A DNA stretch of 64,000 nt from Johnsonella sp. (GCA_030529445.1 JAUMWW010000009.1:1-64000), one strand, 5' to 3'; positions 25,442 through 35,214 are shown, counted from the first letter of the stretch. A program made the numbers and translations. Notes: a model not told the origin generated them from the letters alone.

Positions 25442-26593
25442 TTACTCATATAAGCAGGGTGCGATTGCGGGATCTTCCATATTCTCGGAGGTGTACCACA
25501 GAGCGCCTGTATCCACATCCTCTACCTTCTCTCCCTTTGCTGCCGCAACTGCAAGTCTTACCGCCTCATATCCGATCTTCACGGGATCCTGTGTGATCGA
25601 GCCTGCAAAGATTCCCGATCTGATTGCATCAAGCTGCTTGGTTCCCGCATCAAATCCTACTGCGATGATCTTATCCGCGCCGAGCTTATCCAGTCCTTCA
25701 TTTGCCGTGATAATTGCATTTGCTGCAAACTCATTGGAACCGTAAATTGCGATCAGATCCGATTTCTCAAGAATTGCCGATGCAACCGCTGCACCGTCCG
25801 CATCCTTAACCTCTGCGGGAATGCCTACCTCAAGGATCACCTTTGCTCCGGATTTCTCATTCTTCAGGCTGTCATGACCCTCTATGGAAACCATATCCGC
25901 TCCTATCAGCTCCGTCATCTTGTCTACGAATCCCTTGGTTCTGGATGTGATGGACTGGGAATTGGACTCCTGCGCCACAACGCCGATACGAACAGGCTCT
26001 GTTGCGCTCTCTATCTTATCCTTGATCAGCTTATGAAGCTCAACTGCAGCAAGCTCGCCTGCTGCCGTATTATCCGTAGAAGCATTTGCCTTAATTGCAC
26101 CTTCGGGAGCGTTCGGAACGCCGGAGTCAAATCCGATGATCGGAATACCCGCATCCTGTGCCGACTGAATCGAAGTCAGAGAAGCCTCGGTATCCAAAGC
26201 TGCAAGGCAGATTGCCGCAGGCTTGTTTGCGATTGCCGCATCCAGATACTCTATCTGCTGTGCGATATTGGACTCGCTGTCCGGTCCCTGGAAGGTAACC
26301 TCTGCCTTAAACTCTTCCGCCGCCTTCATCGATCCCATCTCTACGGCCTTCCAGAACTGATGCTGGAATCCTTTTGCGATCACATCGATATGGAGAACTT
26401 CTCCCTCCATAGCCGCCGCTGTTGTTTCCTCACCTGCCGCAGCCGTTGTTGCTTCCGCTTTTTCCGCCGTGCTCTCGCCGGCTGCCGCTGCAGTCGTCGT
26501 CTCCGTCGCCGGCTTTGAAGCACAGCCGCCGAGTGAAGCCATTACCATAGCTGCGGACATTGCCGCTGCCATTAACTTGATTGATTTTTTCAT
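25442..26593 (-). CDS. Sugar ABC transporter substrate-binding lipoprotein, probably fucose
   Basis: A 383-residue lipoprotein of the periplasmic-binding-protein type I family (RbsB/AraF-like). The signal ends in SLGGCAS, a lipobox with Cys at about 25. A Thr/Ala/Glu-rich tether of about 40 residues follows, then the two-lobed binding domain starting VIAKGFQHQFWKAVEMGSMKAAEEF with later GFDSGVPN and GFDAGTKQLDAI motifs. It captures sugar at the cell surface for the RbsC-like permease encoded next to it. AAGGAGGA precedes the ATG. Specificity for L-fucose is inferred from the operon. Confidence 0.92.
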   Translation of the reverse strand: MKKSIKLMAAAMSAAMVMASLGGCASKPATETTTAAAAGESTAEKAEATTAAAGEETTAAAMEGEVLHIDVIAKGFQHQFWKAVEMGSMKAAEEFKAEVTFQGPDSESNIAQQIEYLDAAIANKPAAICLAALDTEASLTSIQSAQDAGIPIIGFDSGVPNAPEGAIKANASTDNTAAGELAAVELHKLIKDKIESATEPVRIGVVAQESNSQSITSRTKGFVDKMTELIGADMVSIEGHDSLKNEKSGAKVILEVGIPAEVKDADGAAVASAILEKSDLIAIYGSNEFAANAIITANEGLDKLGADKIIAVGFDAGTKQLDAIRSGIFAGSITQDPVKIGYEAVRLAVAAAKGEKVEDVDTGALWYTSENMEDPAIAPCLYE

Positions 26594-26650
26594 TATTCTT
26601 TCCTCCTTTGCACCTTTTCGGTGTTATTTAATAATATTGTTTTTTTATAC

Positions 26651-27640
26651 TTACTGATTTCTTCTTCTGTTTAGGATATCCATATACACCGCAAAAATCA
26701 GTATCACTCCGGTAATAAAGAGCTGATAATGGGACTGCACGCCGATATACGGGAATCCGATTTTAAGCACCGTCATAATAAATACGCCGATAATCGTTCC
26801 GAAGATCGATCCCACACCTCCCGCAAGAGAGGTTCCTCCGATCACCACGCCGGCAATCGCATCGAGCTCGAATCCGTTTCCGGTATTGGGCTGCGCCGTC
26901 GTAAATACCGCAACATAAGCGATTCCTGCAAGCGCTGCATAAAATCCCGAAATCACATAGGCTATCGTTTCGTAGAGCTTTACATTGATGCCGGAAAGCC
27001 TCGTCGCTTCTTTATTGGATCCGATGGAAAGAATATATCTTCCCACTCTGGTTTTGTTCAGGATGAGCGCCATTACAATCGCAAGCAATGCCAAAAGTAA
27101 AAATCCGGTCGGAAAATTCTTCGGAAACATCAGGAAGCCCTCATTCTTCGTTACCATGAAGAATTCTCTGAATCCCGCTCCCGGCTTATCGCCCTGAGGA
27201 AATGAAATCGTCTTGGTCTTTGATACGATCGAGCCCAAGCCTCGCGATATCATCATCGTACCCAAGGTCGCGATAAAGGCGGGCAAACCCAGAAAAGAAA
27301 CCATCAGTCCGTTGATCAGTCCGAATATGCAGCCTGTAAGTAAAATAACGAGAATGACCATCGGCATCGGCAAATTGTTCTCCATCAGGGTTCCGCCGAT
27401 TAAAGCGGCACAGATCGCCACTGTACCTATCGAAAGATCGATGCCTCCGGTAGCGATAACAAAAGTAACTCCGATTGCCATAAATGCTACATAATATGCA
27501 GATTTTGCAATATTTGTAAATGTGGTCGCCTGAACGAACTTATCCGTCATAAACGAAAATACGATGCAAATAACGATTAAGGCGCCCACAACTACCGCCT
27601 GTTGATTTGAAAATATCTGTTTGATCTTGTTCTTATCCAT
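26651..27640 (-). CDS. Sugar ABC transporter permease (RbsC/CUT2 family)
   Basis: A 329-residue integral membrane permease with eight to ten hydrophobic segments. CUT2-family marks are ATGGIDLSIGTV, GLINGLMVSFLGLPAFIATLGTMMISRGL, and TRVGRYILSIGSNKEATRLSGINV, with GVVIGGTSLAGGVGSIFGTIIGVF near the end. It forms a homodimeric channel with the tandem ATPase encoded upstream. Gene order is ATPase, permease, binding protein, an arrangement where the binding protein is last. Substrate is inferred as L-fucose. Confidence 0.92.
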   Translation of the reverse strand: MDKNKIKQIFSNQQAVVVGALIVICIVFSFMTDKFVQATTFTNIAKSAYYVAFMAIGVTFVIATGGIDLSIGTVAICAALIGGTLMENNLPMPMVILVILLTGCIFGLINGLMVSFLGLPAFIATLGTMMISRGLGSIVSKTKTISFPQGDKPGAGFREFFMVTKNEGFLMFPKNFPTGFLLLALLAIVMALILNKTRVGRYILSIGSNKEATRLSGINVKLYETIAYVISGFYAALAGIAYVAVFTTAQPNTGNGFELDAIAGVVIGGTSLAGGVGSIFGTIIGVFIMTVLKIGFPYIGVQSHYQLFITGVILIFAVYMDILNRRRNQ

Positions 27641-27655
27641 TTTGCATATCCCCTC

Positions 27656-29146
27656 TTAGCGTTTTGTAGCAGATTGCATGATGTTTTCCTGATTTGCCTC
27701 GCTGATATCAAGCACTCCGGTCAGCCTGCCCTCACACATGATCACTACTCTGTCGCTCATGCGCAGGATCTCGGGCAGCTCCGACGAAATCATGATGATG
27801 GATTTGCCCTCTGCCGCAAGACTCTCCATCAGATTGTATATCTCGCTCTTTGCACCGACATCGATTCCCCTCGTCGGCTCGTCAAAGATCAGTATATCCG
27901 AATTCTTAACCAGCCATTTTGCGATAACCACTTTCTGCTGATTTCCTCCGGAAAGCTTTCTCACCAGCTGTTTTACGCTCGGCGTCTTTGTTTTCAAATC
28001 TTCAACGTATTTTTCGGCAACCGTCTTCGTCTTGTTTTCATCGATAAAAATACCCTTGAGGAATTTTTCCACCGATGCAAGCACGGTATTTTCTTCCACG
28101 CTCTTGTCCAAAACCAGTCCGAATCTCTTTCTGTCCTCGGAAAGATACCCGATTCCCGCATTTACCGCATCCTTGGGAGAATTGATCCGGGTTTCTTTTC
28201 CGTTGATGAAGATCCTGCCCGATTCCAGCTTATCCGCACCGAAGATCAGTCTTGCAACCTCCGTCCTTCCCGCGCCCATCAGCCCGGAAAATCCGAGGAT
28301 CTCGCCCTTTTTCAGTTCGAAGCTGACATCCCTTACCGCCTTTCCTCTGCACAGATTCTCGCATTTGAGAACCACGGGCGCATCCGGCGCCACATTGGAT
28401 TTGGTCTTGGGCTCGCTGAATATCGTTCTTCCCACCATGAGTCTGATGATATCGTCCTTCGTCGATTCCTTGGTAATCAAGGTTCCCACATATTCACCGT
28501 CTCTCATGACGGTAACCCTGTCGGATATGATATTGATTTCATCCATTCGATGGGAAATATAAATAATGCCGGTTCCTTTTTCCTTTAAATCATTGATGAC
28601 CTTAAAAAGCTCTTCAATCTCCGAATCCGTCAGCGCCGCAGTCGGCTCGTCAAAAACAATGATCTTGGCATCGGTGGATATGGCTTTGGCAATCTCTACC
28701 ATCTGCTGCTTTCCCACCGTCAGGTTTCCTATCTTTTGCGCGGGATCGATCTGTATATTCAAAAGCTTAAAGTATTCCTCCGCTTTTCGATTCATCTCCT
28801 GATCGTTGATGAAAAATCCCTTCATGCTCTCCCTGCCGATAAAGAGGTTCTGGGCAACCGTCAAATCATTCATCATATTCAGCTCCTGATGGACGATTGC
28901 GATTCCCGCCGCCTCGGACTCGGCGGGATTCTTAAATTCCACGCTTTTTCCGAGGTACTCTATGCTCCCCTCATCCTTATGATAAATACCGGTGAGGATC
29001 TTCATCAGAGTGGATTTTCCCGCTCCGTTTTCTCCCATGAGAGCCACCACCTCTTTGCTCTTGAGTTCAAGCTCTCCGTTTTTTAATGCCTGCACTCCGA
29101 AAAAGGACTTTTTAATATTTTTCATTGTCAATATGACTTCGCTCAT
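27656..29146 (-). CDS. Sugar ABC transporter ATP-binding protein (RbsA/CUT2 family)
   Basis: A 496-residue tandem ATPase. The first nucleotide-binding domain has GENGAGKST (Walker A), LTVGKQQMVEIAKA (signature) and IIVFDEPTAAL (Walker B). The second domain has the degenerate Walker A GLMGAGRTE typical of the CUT2 class, LSGGNQQKVVIAKWL and ILIFDEPTRGIDVGAK. Both halves together power the RbsC-type permease. It follows fucA by 32 bases in the fuc operon. Confidence 0.93.
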   Translation of the reverse strand: MSEVILTMKNIKKSFFGVQALKNGELELKSKEVVALMGENGAGKSTLMKILTGIYHKDEGSIEYLGKSVEFKNPAESEAAGIAIVHQELNMMNDLTVAQNLFIGRESMKGFFINDQEMNRKAEEYFKLLNIQIDPAQKIGNLTVGKQQMVEIAKAISTDAKIIVFDEPTAALTDSEIEELFKVINDLKEKGTGIIYISHRMDEINIISDRVTVMRDGEYVGTLITKESTKDDIIRLMVGRTIFSEPKTKSNVAPDAPVVLKCENLCRGKAVRDVSFELKKGEILGFSGLMGAGRTEVARLIFGADKLESGRIFINGKETRINSPKDAVNAGIGYLSEDRKRFGLVLDKSVEENTVLASVEKFLKGIFIDENKTKTVAEKYVEDLKTKTPSVKQLVRKLSGGNQQKVVIAKWLVKNSDILIFDEPTRGIDVGAKSEIYNLMESLAAEGKSIIMISSELPEILRMSDRVVIMCEGRLTGVLDISEANQENIMQSATKR

Positions 29147-29178
29147 ATGAAACTCCTCTTTGCTCAGAATACGCTCCC

Positions 29179-29832
29179 CTATCGGATGCTCTTTTTCTGT
29201 CCGTATGTTTTGAATTTTTCCGCCATCAGGCTCATTTCTTCCGGAGGAAGAATGACCGGTTCCCCTATCGCCTTCGCCTTGCAGTATACCTCCGAACAGT
29301 ATTCTATTTCCTCGATGATATTAAATGCATTCAGGAGATCGTTTGCTCCCGCAAGAATTCCGTGATTGGCAAGAATCACGGCTCTTCTGTCCTTCATCGC
29401 CTTTGCAGCATTCACCGCAAGCTCATGGCTTCCGTAAGTCGCATAATCCGCGCAGCGCACCGTGGGACCGGCAACCGCGATCATATAATGCGTAGCCGGA
29501 AGCTCCTGATGGAGGCAGGCAAGCACGGTCGCATACATCGTATGCGCATGAATTACCGCATCGATATCCTCTCTCTCCCGATAAGGCATTAAATGCATCT
29601 CCCATTCCGAGGAAGGGATTCTCTTCCCCTCCACGGTTTTGCCGTCCAAATCGATAATAACGATATCTTCCGGCTGAATCTCAAAAAAATCTATGCCGGA
29701 AGGCGTAATGGCTACAAGCTTGTTCTTTCTGTCAAACACGCTCAAATTGCCGCCTGTTCCCTTTGTCAGTCCCGCATTCACAAGCTTTTTTCCATACTCT
29801 ATCAGTTCCAGCCTAGCCTTTTCCATTAACAT
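29179..29832 (-). CDS. fucA: L-fuculose-1-phosphate aldolase
   Basis: A 217-residue class II aldolase/adducin family enzyme. Zinc ligands are visible as the HAHTMYA motif (His near 92 and 94) and the ANHG His near 155, with Glu in SSEWEMH. It cleaves L-fuculose-1-phosphate to dihydroxyacetone phosphate and L-lactaldehyde. The family also includes rhamnulose-1-phosphate and ribulose-phosphate enzymes, but length (FucA is 215) and operon position support FucA. The ATG has AAGGAG eleven bases upstream. Confidence 0.92.
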   Translation of the reverse strand: MLMEKARLELIEYGKKLVNAGLTKGTGGNLSVFDRKNKLVAITPSGIDFFEIQPEDIVIIDLDGKTVEGKRIPSSEWEMHLMPYREREDIDAVIHAHTMYATVLACLHQELPATHYMIAVAGPTVRCADYATYGSHELAVNAAKAMKDRRAVILANHGILAGANDLLNAFNIIEEIEYCSEVYCKAKAIGEPVILPPEEMSLMAEKFKTYGQKKSIR

Positions 29833-29865
29833 GATTCTTAATTCTCCTTCACTTTCCGTTCTCTC

Positions 29866-31647
29866 TTATCTGTATAAAGATCCGTAATATGCACAGGCTC
29901 TGAAATCCTGTCCCTCGAGATCGGAGGTTCCGAATCCGTTAAAGGAATGCGGTCTGAAAATTTTCTCCTTCTCTATATTGTGGAACGCTACCGGTATCCT
30001 CAGCATGGACGCAAGCGTAAGCAGCTGATCGCCGATATGTCCGTGTACGGATGCTCCGTGATTTGCTCCCCATCTTGCCATTACATTATATACGGAATCT
30101 GCCGCACCGGTTCCTATTCTGGGTGCAAACCAGGTCGTCGGCCATGTTCTGTCCGTTCTTTCGTCCAGAATCTTATGTACATCATCCTCAAGCACGCAGG
30201 TATGTCCCTCGATCACTTGCAGAGCGGGACCCACACCTTCTACGATATTGAGACGGATCAGGGTAATCGGCATCTCCGCATTGGTCTTGAAATGCGAGGA
30301 GAAACCGCCTCCGCGGAAGTATTCATAATTCGCTCTGCACCAGTCGGTCTGCTCGAGACATGCTTTCACATCCTCATCCGTCAGATTCCAGAATTCCTTC
30401 ATGCAGCCATTGCCGTTCTCGTCCTTTGCCGCAGCCGTTCCGTCCAGGCAGCTTGCTCCCGAATTGATCAGATGGATGATTCCGTTTGCCGCCCTTCCCT
30501 TCAGCTCTTTTCCGGTCACGCGTTTTACCGCATCCGGGGACCAGTATGTACGCACATCGGAGAAGATCGGGGACTTATTGCTCAGCAGCCAGCCGAACAT
30601 CATTGAAATTCCGTTTAAGGTGTCGTTCTCGGTTGCAAAGGGGATCGGCGCCCTCTTTCCGTTCCAGTCAAAGCTGGATGCCAGTATCGCCTCGGTAAAG
30701 TCCGCATTCGGCAGCCAGTCCGTCCACATTCTCTGACCCTGGAATCCGCCTGAAATCGCATTTCTTCCGAGCGCCTCCTCATGCCAGCCGAGCTTGGCAA
30801 GCTTCGGATTGCCGTGCATAATATCTTTTATGATCAATGCATGCTTTACGCAGAACTCCCACTGCTTGTCTTCGGGGATGAATCTGCTCTTTGTCACTAC
30901 CTCGGGAAGATTTTTTCCCTTATTGATGTCTATGCCTTCTTTGCAGTTTTCCTTCGTCCATGCGAGCGCCTTCTCATACTCTTCCGGATCATAAATCTCA
31001 AGATTGATTCTTCTGAGAATCTCGGTCATATCCACCCATTCCGCTCTCATGCCGAGGTATTTTTGCAGGAAATCCACATCTACGACGGAGCCTGCGATTC
31101 CCATCGAAACCGATCCGAAGTTTACATAGGAGCGATTCTTCATCAGTCCGACCGCAATTGCGCCTCTCGCAAAATCAAGGATTTTCTTTTTTACATCCTC
31201 GGTAATTTCCTTATCGTCCTTATCCTGTACCTCATGTCCGTAGATCGAAAATGCGGGCAGCCCTCTCTGCGCATATGCCGCCATAACCGCAGCCAGATAT
31301 ACCGCGCCCGGACGCTCCGTTCCGTTAAATCCCCAAACCGCCTTTACCGTATTCGGGTTCAGATCCATCGTTTCCGTTCCGTAACACCAGCAGGGAGTAA
31401 CCGTCAATGTAGCGCATACATTCTGTGTCTGGAAGAATTCCTCGCAGCGCGCCGCCTCTGCCGCTCCTCCTATCGTGCTCGGAGCGATCAGGCATTGCAC
31501 TGGTGTTCCGTCCGGATACCTGAGTTCCTTTTCGATCAATTCCTTGGCAAGTCTTGCCATATCCATCGTTCTCTCTTCAAGAGATTCTCTCACGCCGCCC
31601 CAACGTCCGTCTATTGTCGGTCTGATGCCTATTTTGGGATAATTCAT
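29866..31647 (-). CDS. fucI: L-fucose isomerase
   Basis: A 593-residue L-fucose isomerase (E. coli FucI has 591). It converts L-fucose to L-fuculose with Mn2+. Diagnostic segments are [20 protein letters not shown] at the start, [26 protein letters not shown], the metal-binding Glu in [11 protein letters not shown], the Asp in IFSDVRTYW, and the His in [15 protein letters not shown] set the start at ATG 31647 because GGAGG lies eight bases before it; GTG 31662 overlaps that ribosome site. It lies 66 bases after the kinase gene. Confidence 0.96.
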   Translation of the reverse strand: MNYPKIGIRPTIDGRWGGVRESLEERTMDMARLAKELIEKELRYPDGTPVQCLIAPSTIGGAAEAARCEEFFQTQNVCATLTVTPCWCYGTETMDLNPNTVKAVWGFNGTERPGAVYLAAVMAAYAQRGLPAFSIYGHEVQDKDDKEITEDVKKKILDFARGAIAVGLMKNRSYVNFGSVSMGIAGSVVDVDFLQKYLGMRAEWVDMTEILRRINLEIYDPEEYEKALAWTKENCKEGIDINKGKNLPEVVTKSRFIPEDKQWEFCVKHALIIKDIMHGNPKLAKLGWHEEALGRNAISGGFQGQRMWTDWLPNADFTEAILASSFDWNGKRAPIPFATENDTLNGISMMFGWLLSNKSPIFSDVRTYWSPDAVKRVTGKELKGRAANGIIHLINSGASCLDGTAAAKDENGNGCMKEFWNLTDEDVKACLEQTDWCRANYEYFRGGGFSSHFKTNAEMPITLIRLNIVEGVGPALQVIEGHTCVLEDDVHKILDERTDRTWPTTWFAPRIGTGAADSVYNVMARWGANHGASVHGHIGDQLLTLASMLRIPVAFHNIEKEKIFRPHSFNGFGTSDLEGQDFRACAYYGSLYR

Positions 31648-31713
31648 ATTTTTCTCCTCCACTTCTTTTCAGTTTTTATTTATCGAAATCCGCCTTTTTC
31701 GGCTGCTTCTTTT

Positions 31714-33123
31714 TTATGAATAATATTGAATTTCCTCTGTTTTGAGCGCATACTGCACGCCTTCTTCCATACTGCCTATCTCGCCTTTTGCATGGATCTG
31801 CACGAGGAGGTTGCCCAGCGCGGAAGCCTCGAAGGGTCCCGCAATCAGCTCTACGCCGAGCTTTTTGGCAATCATTTTGCAAAGCAGCTTTGATTTTGCC
31901 CCTCCGCCTATCATATGCAGCTTTTTATATTCCTTGGCGAGAACCTCTTCTACGCTCTTTTTGGTTTCAAGATACTTCTGTGTAAGGCTCTCATAAATGA
32001 TCTTAAAATATTCCATCTCATGCCTGGGCAGCTCCTGCCCGCTTCTTTCCAGAAACGCATCGATCGCCGCTTTTGCATTCACATTTTCCGCCGCAAAACT
32101 CGGGTCATCCATATCGATGATGCTTCCTCCCTCTTTGGCGGAGAGCACATAATCGGTGATTTCCTCGAAATCTATCTTCCTCTGCTTCTGCTCTTCCAGT
32201 TGGGATTTATATTTTTCCAAAAGATAAAGACCGGTTATATTCTTAAAAAACATGTTTTCCGAACCGTAGCCTCTTTCATTGGTCAGGTTCTTTTGATAAA
32301 CCTCTTTGTCTATCCTCGCTTCCTTCGTTACCGCACCCAGAAGCGACCATGTGCCGCAGCTTAAAAACATGCAGTCCCTGTTCTTAAATGCTTCCGTCAG
32401 GAGCACCGCGCTCGCCGTATCATGACCGCATACGGAAATCACCTCTATATCAAACTCTCTCAATTCTTCGATCACGGAGTTTCTGGTCGTTCCCGTTCTA
32501 TAGCCCGCCTTGACCGGCATCGGGAAGAGATCCTTGCAGATATCGAATCCTTCCTGTATCACAGTGGCAATCTTTCCCTCTCTGAGATCCATCAGCTGAG
32601 AGGTTGACCAGATCGTTTCCTCTCCGACCTTCTCTCCGCAAAGAATATATTGGAAGAGGTCGGGCATCATCAGGATCTTATCCGCCTTCCGATATTGATC
32701 CGGATTTTCCTCTTTCAGCGCAAGCAGCTGGAATAAGGTATTGATCTGCATGATCTGGTTTCCCGTGGCTAAAAAGATCTCCTCTTCTCCCAGTTTTTTG
32801 CAGGCTTCTTCAAATCCCTTCGCATGAGCTCCGTCTCTGTAAGAAATCGGATCGCAGATCAGCTTCCCCTCTTTATCGATAATTCCGAAGTCCACGCCCC
32901 AGGTTTCGATTCCTATGGATGAAATTTCTTTTCCGTACCGGATAATCGTTCTTTTCACCTCTTCGATCAGCTTATCCCACTGCCATCTCAGACGTCCGTC
33001 CTTTTCTACAATCCTGTGCTGCAGGCGCATCACTTCTTTTGTGATCAGCTTTCCATCTTCTATGTATCCGATAATTCCCCTTATGGAAGTCGCTCCCATA
33101 TCAAATGCAAGTGCTTTTTTCAT
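31714..33123 (-). CDS. fucK: L-fuculokinase, RhaB-like FGGY kinase
   Basis: A 469-residue FGGY carbohydrate kinase with the ATP and sugar motifs ALAFDMGATSIRG, GIETWGVDFGIID, the CGHDTASAVL segment and MIGGGAKSKLLCKMIA. Sequence style is closer to rhamnulokinase than to E. coli FucK; the pairing with FucI, FucA, FucU and FucO indicates that the substrate is L-fuculose, but activity on rhamnulose is possible. ATG 33123 has GGAGG four bases upstream; a longer frame to 33192 includes the leader hairpin. It is the first gene of the fuc operon, transcribed away from the DeoR-type regulator. Confidence 0.88.
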   Translation of the reverse strand: MKKALAFDMGATSIRGIIGYIEDGKLITKEVMRLQHRIVEKDGRLRWQWDKLIEEVKRTIIRYGKEISSIGIETWGVDFGIIDKEGKLICDPISYRDGAHAKGFEEACKKLGEEEIFLATGNQIMQINTLFQLLALKEENPDQYRKADKILMMPDLFQYILCGEKVGEETIWSTSQLMDLREGKIATVIQEGFDICKDLFPMPVKAGYRTGTTRNSVIEELREFDIEVISVCGHDTASAVLLTEAFKNRDCMFLSCGTWSLLGAVTKEARIDKEVYQKNLTNERGYGSENMFFKNITGLYLLEKYKSQLEEQKQRKIDFEEITDYVLSAKEGGSIIDMDDPSFAAENVNAKAAIDAFLERSGQELPRHEMEYFKIIYESLTQKYLETKKSVEEVLAKEYKKLHMIGGGAKSKLLCKMIAKKLGVELIAGPFEASALGNLLVQIHAKGEIGSMEEGVQYALKTEEIQYYS

Positions 33124-33143
33124 CAGTCCTCCATATGTATGTA

Positions 33144-33185
33144 TTGCCGAGGAGCTTTCTTGCCTCTCCCGCTCCTCTTTGGCAA
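33144..33185 (-). other. Leader hairpin before the fuc kinase start
   Basis: TTGCC plus GAGGAGC pair with GCTCCTC plus GGCAA around a 15-base loop, with a three-base bulge, in the untranslated leader. No T run follows on the minus strand, so a terminator is unlikely; mRNA stability or translation control is possible. Confidence 0.5.
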
Positions 33186-33218
33186 ATTTCATTTCTTAAC
33201 AGAGTTTTCTTCTCGTGT

Positions 33219-33309
33219 ATTTTAACATATTGAACAATTTTAATAAAGACTTGAATCTTTTATTGGAAAAAAACCTTTTTTTGATGTAAAATCGTTTATA
33301 AATGTTCAA
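33219..33309. promoter_or_regulatory. Divergent promoter and operator region, fuc operon and DeoR-type regulator
   Basis: For the regulator, TTGGAA (33263-33268), 18 bases and TAAAAT (33287-33292) on the plus strand. For the operon, a TAAAAT -10 at 33219-33224 on the minus strand with a weak -35. TTGAACA (33230-33236) and its inverse TGTTCAA (33303-33309) flank the region and are candidate operators for the DeoR-type protein. Confidence 0.55.
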
Positions 33310-33344
33310 AAAAATTCATTTACTTTTCTCGGAAGGGGGTTCTG

Positions 33345-34112
33345 ATGAATTATATAGAAAGAAAAATACAGATTATAGAACTGCTCAATAATAACGGAGG
33401 AGTGCTCAATATCGACCTGCTGGCAAAAAAACTCTATGTATCGCGCTCCACGCTCCGCAGGGATTTGATCCAGCTTGAAAACGAAGGGGTCATTGTCCGC
33501 CACCACGGCGGCATCAGCCTGATCCCAAGCAGTGCACTCGAAAACTCCATAGAGCTTCGCCGCATGGAAAATCCCAATAAAAAATCCCTGATTGCAAAGC
33601 TCGCCTATCAGTTTATCCATGATAATATGGTGCTTTTTTTAGACTCCTCCTCGACGGTCAGCTATCTGATTCCTCTTTTGAAGGGAATGAACAATATTAC
33701 GATCATCACAAACGGAATCAATATCGCCGCCCAGCTCCATACCGCCGATAACCTCAAATGCTATCTCTGCCCCGGTCTGCTTAAAAACAAATCCCTCTCC
33801 GTCATCGGAGAATATGCCGCGGATTTCCTGAATAATTTCCGTGCCGAGACCGTATTTTTTTCCTGTAAGGCAATCAATCAAAACGGGGTATTTGAAGGGG
33901 ATGACGCACAGGCGCTGAATAAGCGCAATATGATTAAGAATGCGGATAAGAAGATTTTATTATGCGATACGAGCAAGGAGTCCGCTACCGGATATTTTAA
34001 GCTTGCGGATTTTTCCAGCATCGATTATCTGATCAGCAACGGGGCTTTTTCGGACGAATTAAGCAAGGTCATCAAATCCTGCGGCTGCAAAATGATTCAT
34101 ACCGCGGAATAA
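33345..34112 (+). CDS. DeoR/GlpR family transcriptional regulator of the fuc operon
   Basis: A 255-residue DeoR-type repressor. Residues 5-55 form the winged helix: ERKIQIIELLNNNGGVLNIDLLAKKLYVSRSTLRRDLIQLENEGVIVRHHGG, with the family RRDL and HGG marks. The C-terminal sugar-phosphate-isomerase-like sensor has LFLDSSSTVSYLIPLL, NITIITNGINIAAQL and ILLCDTSKE motifs. Members sense phosphorylated sugars; fuculose-1-phosphate is a sensible ligand here (inference). It is transcribed divergently from the fuc operon, with AAGGGGG before the ATG. Confidence 0.9.
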   Translation: MNYIERKIQIIELLNNNGGVLNIDLLAKKLYVSRSTLRRDLIQLENEGVIVRHHGGISLIPSSALENSIELRRMENPNKKSLIAKLAYQFIHDNMVLFLDSSSTVSYLIPLLKGMNNITIITNGINIAAQLHTADNLKCYLCPGLLKNKSLSVIGEYAADFLNNFRAETVFFSCKAINQNGVFEGDDAQALNKRNMIKNADKKILLCDTSKESATGYFKLADFSSIDYLISNGAFSDELSKVIKSCGCKMIHTAE

Positions 34113-34144
34113 TAAAAAAAACAGCAGGCAAGATTCCTGCCTGC
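34113..34144 (-). terminator. Intrinsic terminator of the orphan DNA methyltransferase gene
   Basis: GCAGGCA (34124-34130) and TGCCTGC (34138-34144) pair around AGATTCC; the minus strand then runs into TTTTTTT. It lies 66 bases after the methyltransferase stop and just beyond the convergent regulator gene. Confidence 0.8.
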
Positions 34145-34209
34145 ATGATATCCCTCAGCCCGTTTTGTTCTTTATTGAGCACCCGCAAGCCTGAAATTTA
34201 TCTTCCGGA

Positions 34210-35178
34210 TTATATTTCCTCCGCTGTTTCGTTCACTTTCAAGCTCTTTGCCCTTTTTTGGACTGCACTCGTATTTCTTTCCCAAAAAACACCCTCCGTA
34301 TAGCCTTGAATCGAAGGATCGCTTTTCGCCATTTCCAGTCTTTTCTCCGCCCAGACGCAGTATTGCTCATTTATTTCTATGCCCACATAATGCCTGCCGA
34401 GCTTTTTTGCGCTTACCGGGGTGGAGCCCGATCCCGAAAAAGGATCCAAGACGAGATCACCCGGATTGGAGCTTGCCAAAATCAGCTTGGCGAGCAGCTT
34501 TTCGGGCTTCTGCGTGGGATGCTTCGTATTTTCCTTCATCGACCAATAGGGAACGGAAATATCGTCCCAGAAATTGGAAGGAAAGGTATCTCGGAAATTT
34601 CCCTCCCCCGTCTCCTGCCAATCCTTCGGCACTCCGTCTATCTTATAGGGGGCGACCACCTTCCTGCGCAGCTTCACCTCGTTGACATTGAAGACATAGC
34701 TGCCTGAATTCGTCGCAAACCAGATATCCTCCATCCCGTTCTTCCAATTCGATAAGGCCCCTCTCCCCTTCTCCCTCTGCCAGGTAATTCGATTGCGAAT
34801 ATGAAAATGCCTCTTTAAAACTCCCGCAATCACCGTGCTCGACTGCCAGTCACAGCATACATATATCGTTGCCGTCTTTTTCAGAAGCGGCTTGACTGCC
34901 TCTATCCACGATTCGGTATATTTCTCATATACCTCTTCGGAGCTTCTTCGGAATTGTTTGCCGTTAAAATTTTTATCCAGATTATAAGGGGGATCGACGA
35001 TCAGCAGATCGACAAATGCCGGGGGGAGGAGGGGCAGAATCTCAAAACAGTTTCCGATCAGCGTCTTATCCCTCACCTCTTCCAAGGTCGCCGCCTTCTT
35101 CAGGCGAAGACAGCGTTGCAGATAATGCTTCCCCTCCTCAATACCCATATCAATTGTCTTGTTTCTCTCAGATTTCAT
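34210..35178 (-). CDS. Orphan site-specific DNA methyltransferase, beta class
   Basis: A 322-residue N6-adenine or N4-cytosine methyltransferase. The catalytic motif DPPYNLDKNFNGKQF appears near residue 62, then a target-recognition region with WQREKGRGALSNWKNGMEDIWFAT, then the AdoMet motif DPFSGSGSTPVSAKKLGRHYVGIE near residue 250; catalytic-first order defines the beta class, and DPPY favours adenine. It resembles DpnA/HinfI-type enzymes. No restriction endonuclease, specificity subunit or Vsr protein lies beside it, so it may be a solitary regulatory or protective methylase. GGAG lies five bases before the ATG. It has its own terminator. Confidence 0.9.
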   Translation of the reverse strand: MKSERNKTIDMGIEEGKHYLQRCLRLKKAATLEEVRDKTLIGNCFEILPLLPPAFVDLLIVDPPYNLDKNFNGKQFRRSSEEVYEKYTESWIEAVKPLLKKTATIYVCCDWQSSTVIAGVLKRHFHIRNRITWQREKGRGALSNWKNGMEDIWFATNSGSYVFNVNEVKLRRKVVAPYKIDGVPKDWQETGEGNFRDTFPSNFWDDISVPYWSMKENTKHPTQKPEKLLAKLILASSNPGDLVLDPFSGSGSTPVSAKKLGRHYVGIEINEQYCVWAEKRLEMAKSDPSIQGYTEGVFWERNTSAVQKRAKSLKVNETAEEI

Positions 35179-35214
35179 AAAAACTCCGGCTCTTTTGCCT
35201 CATCTTCTTTTGCT

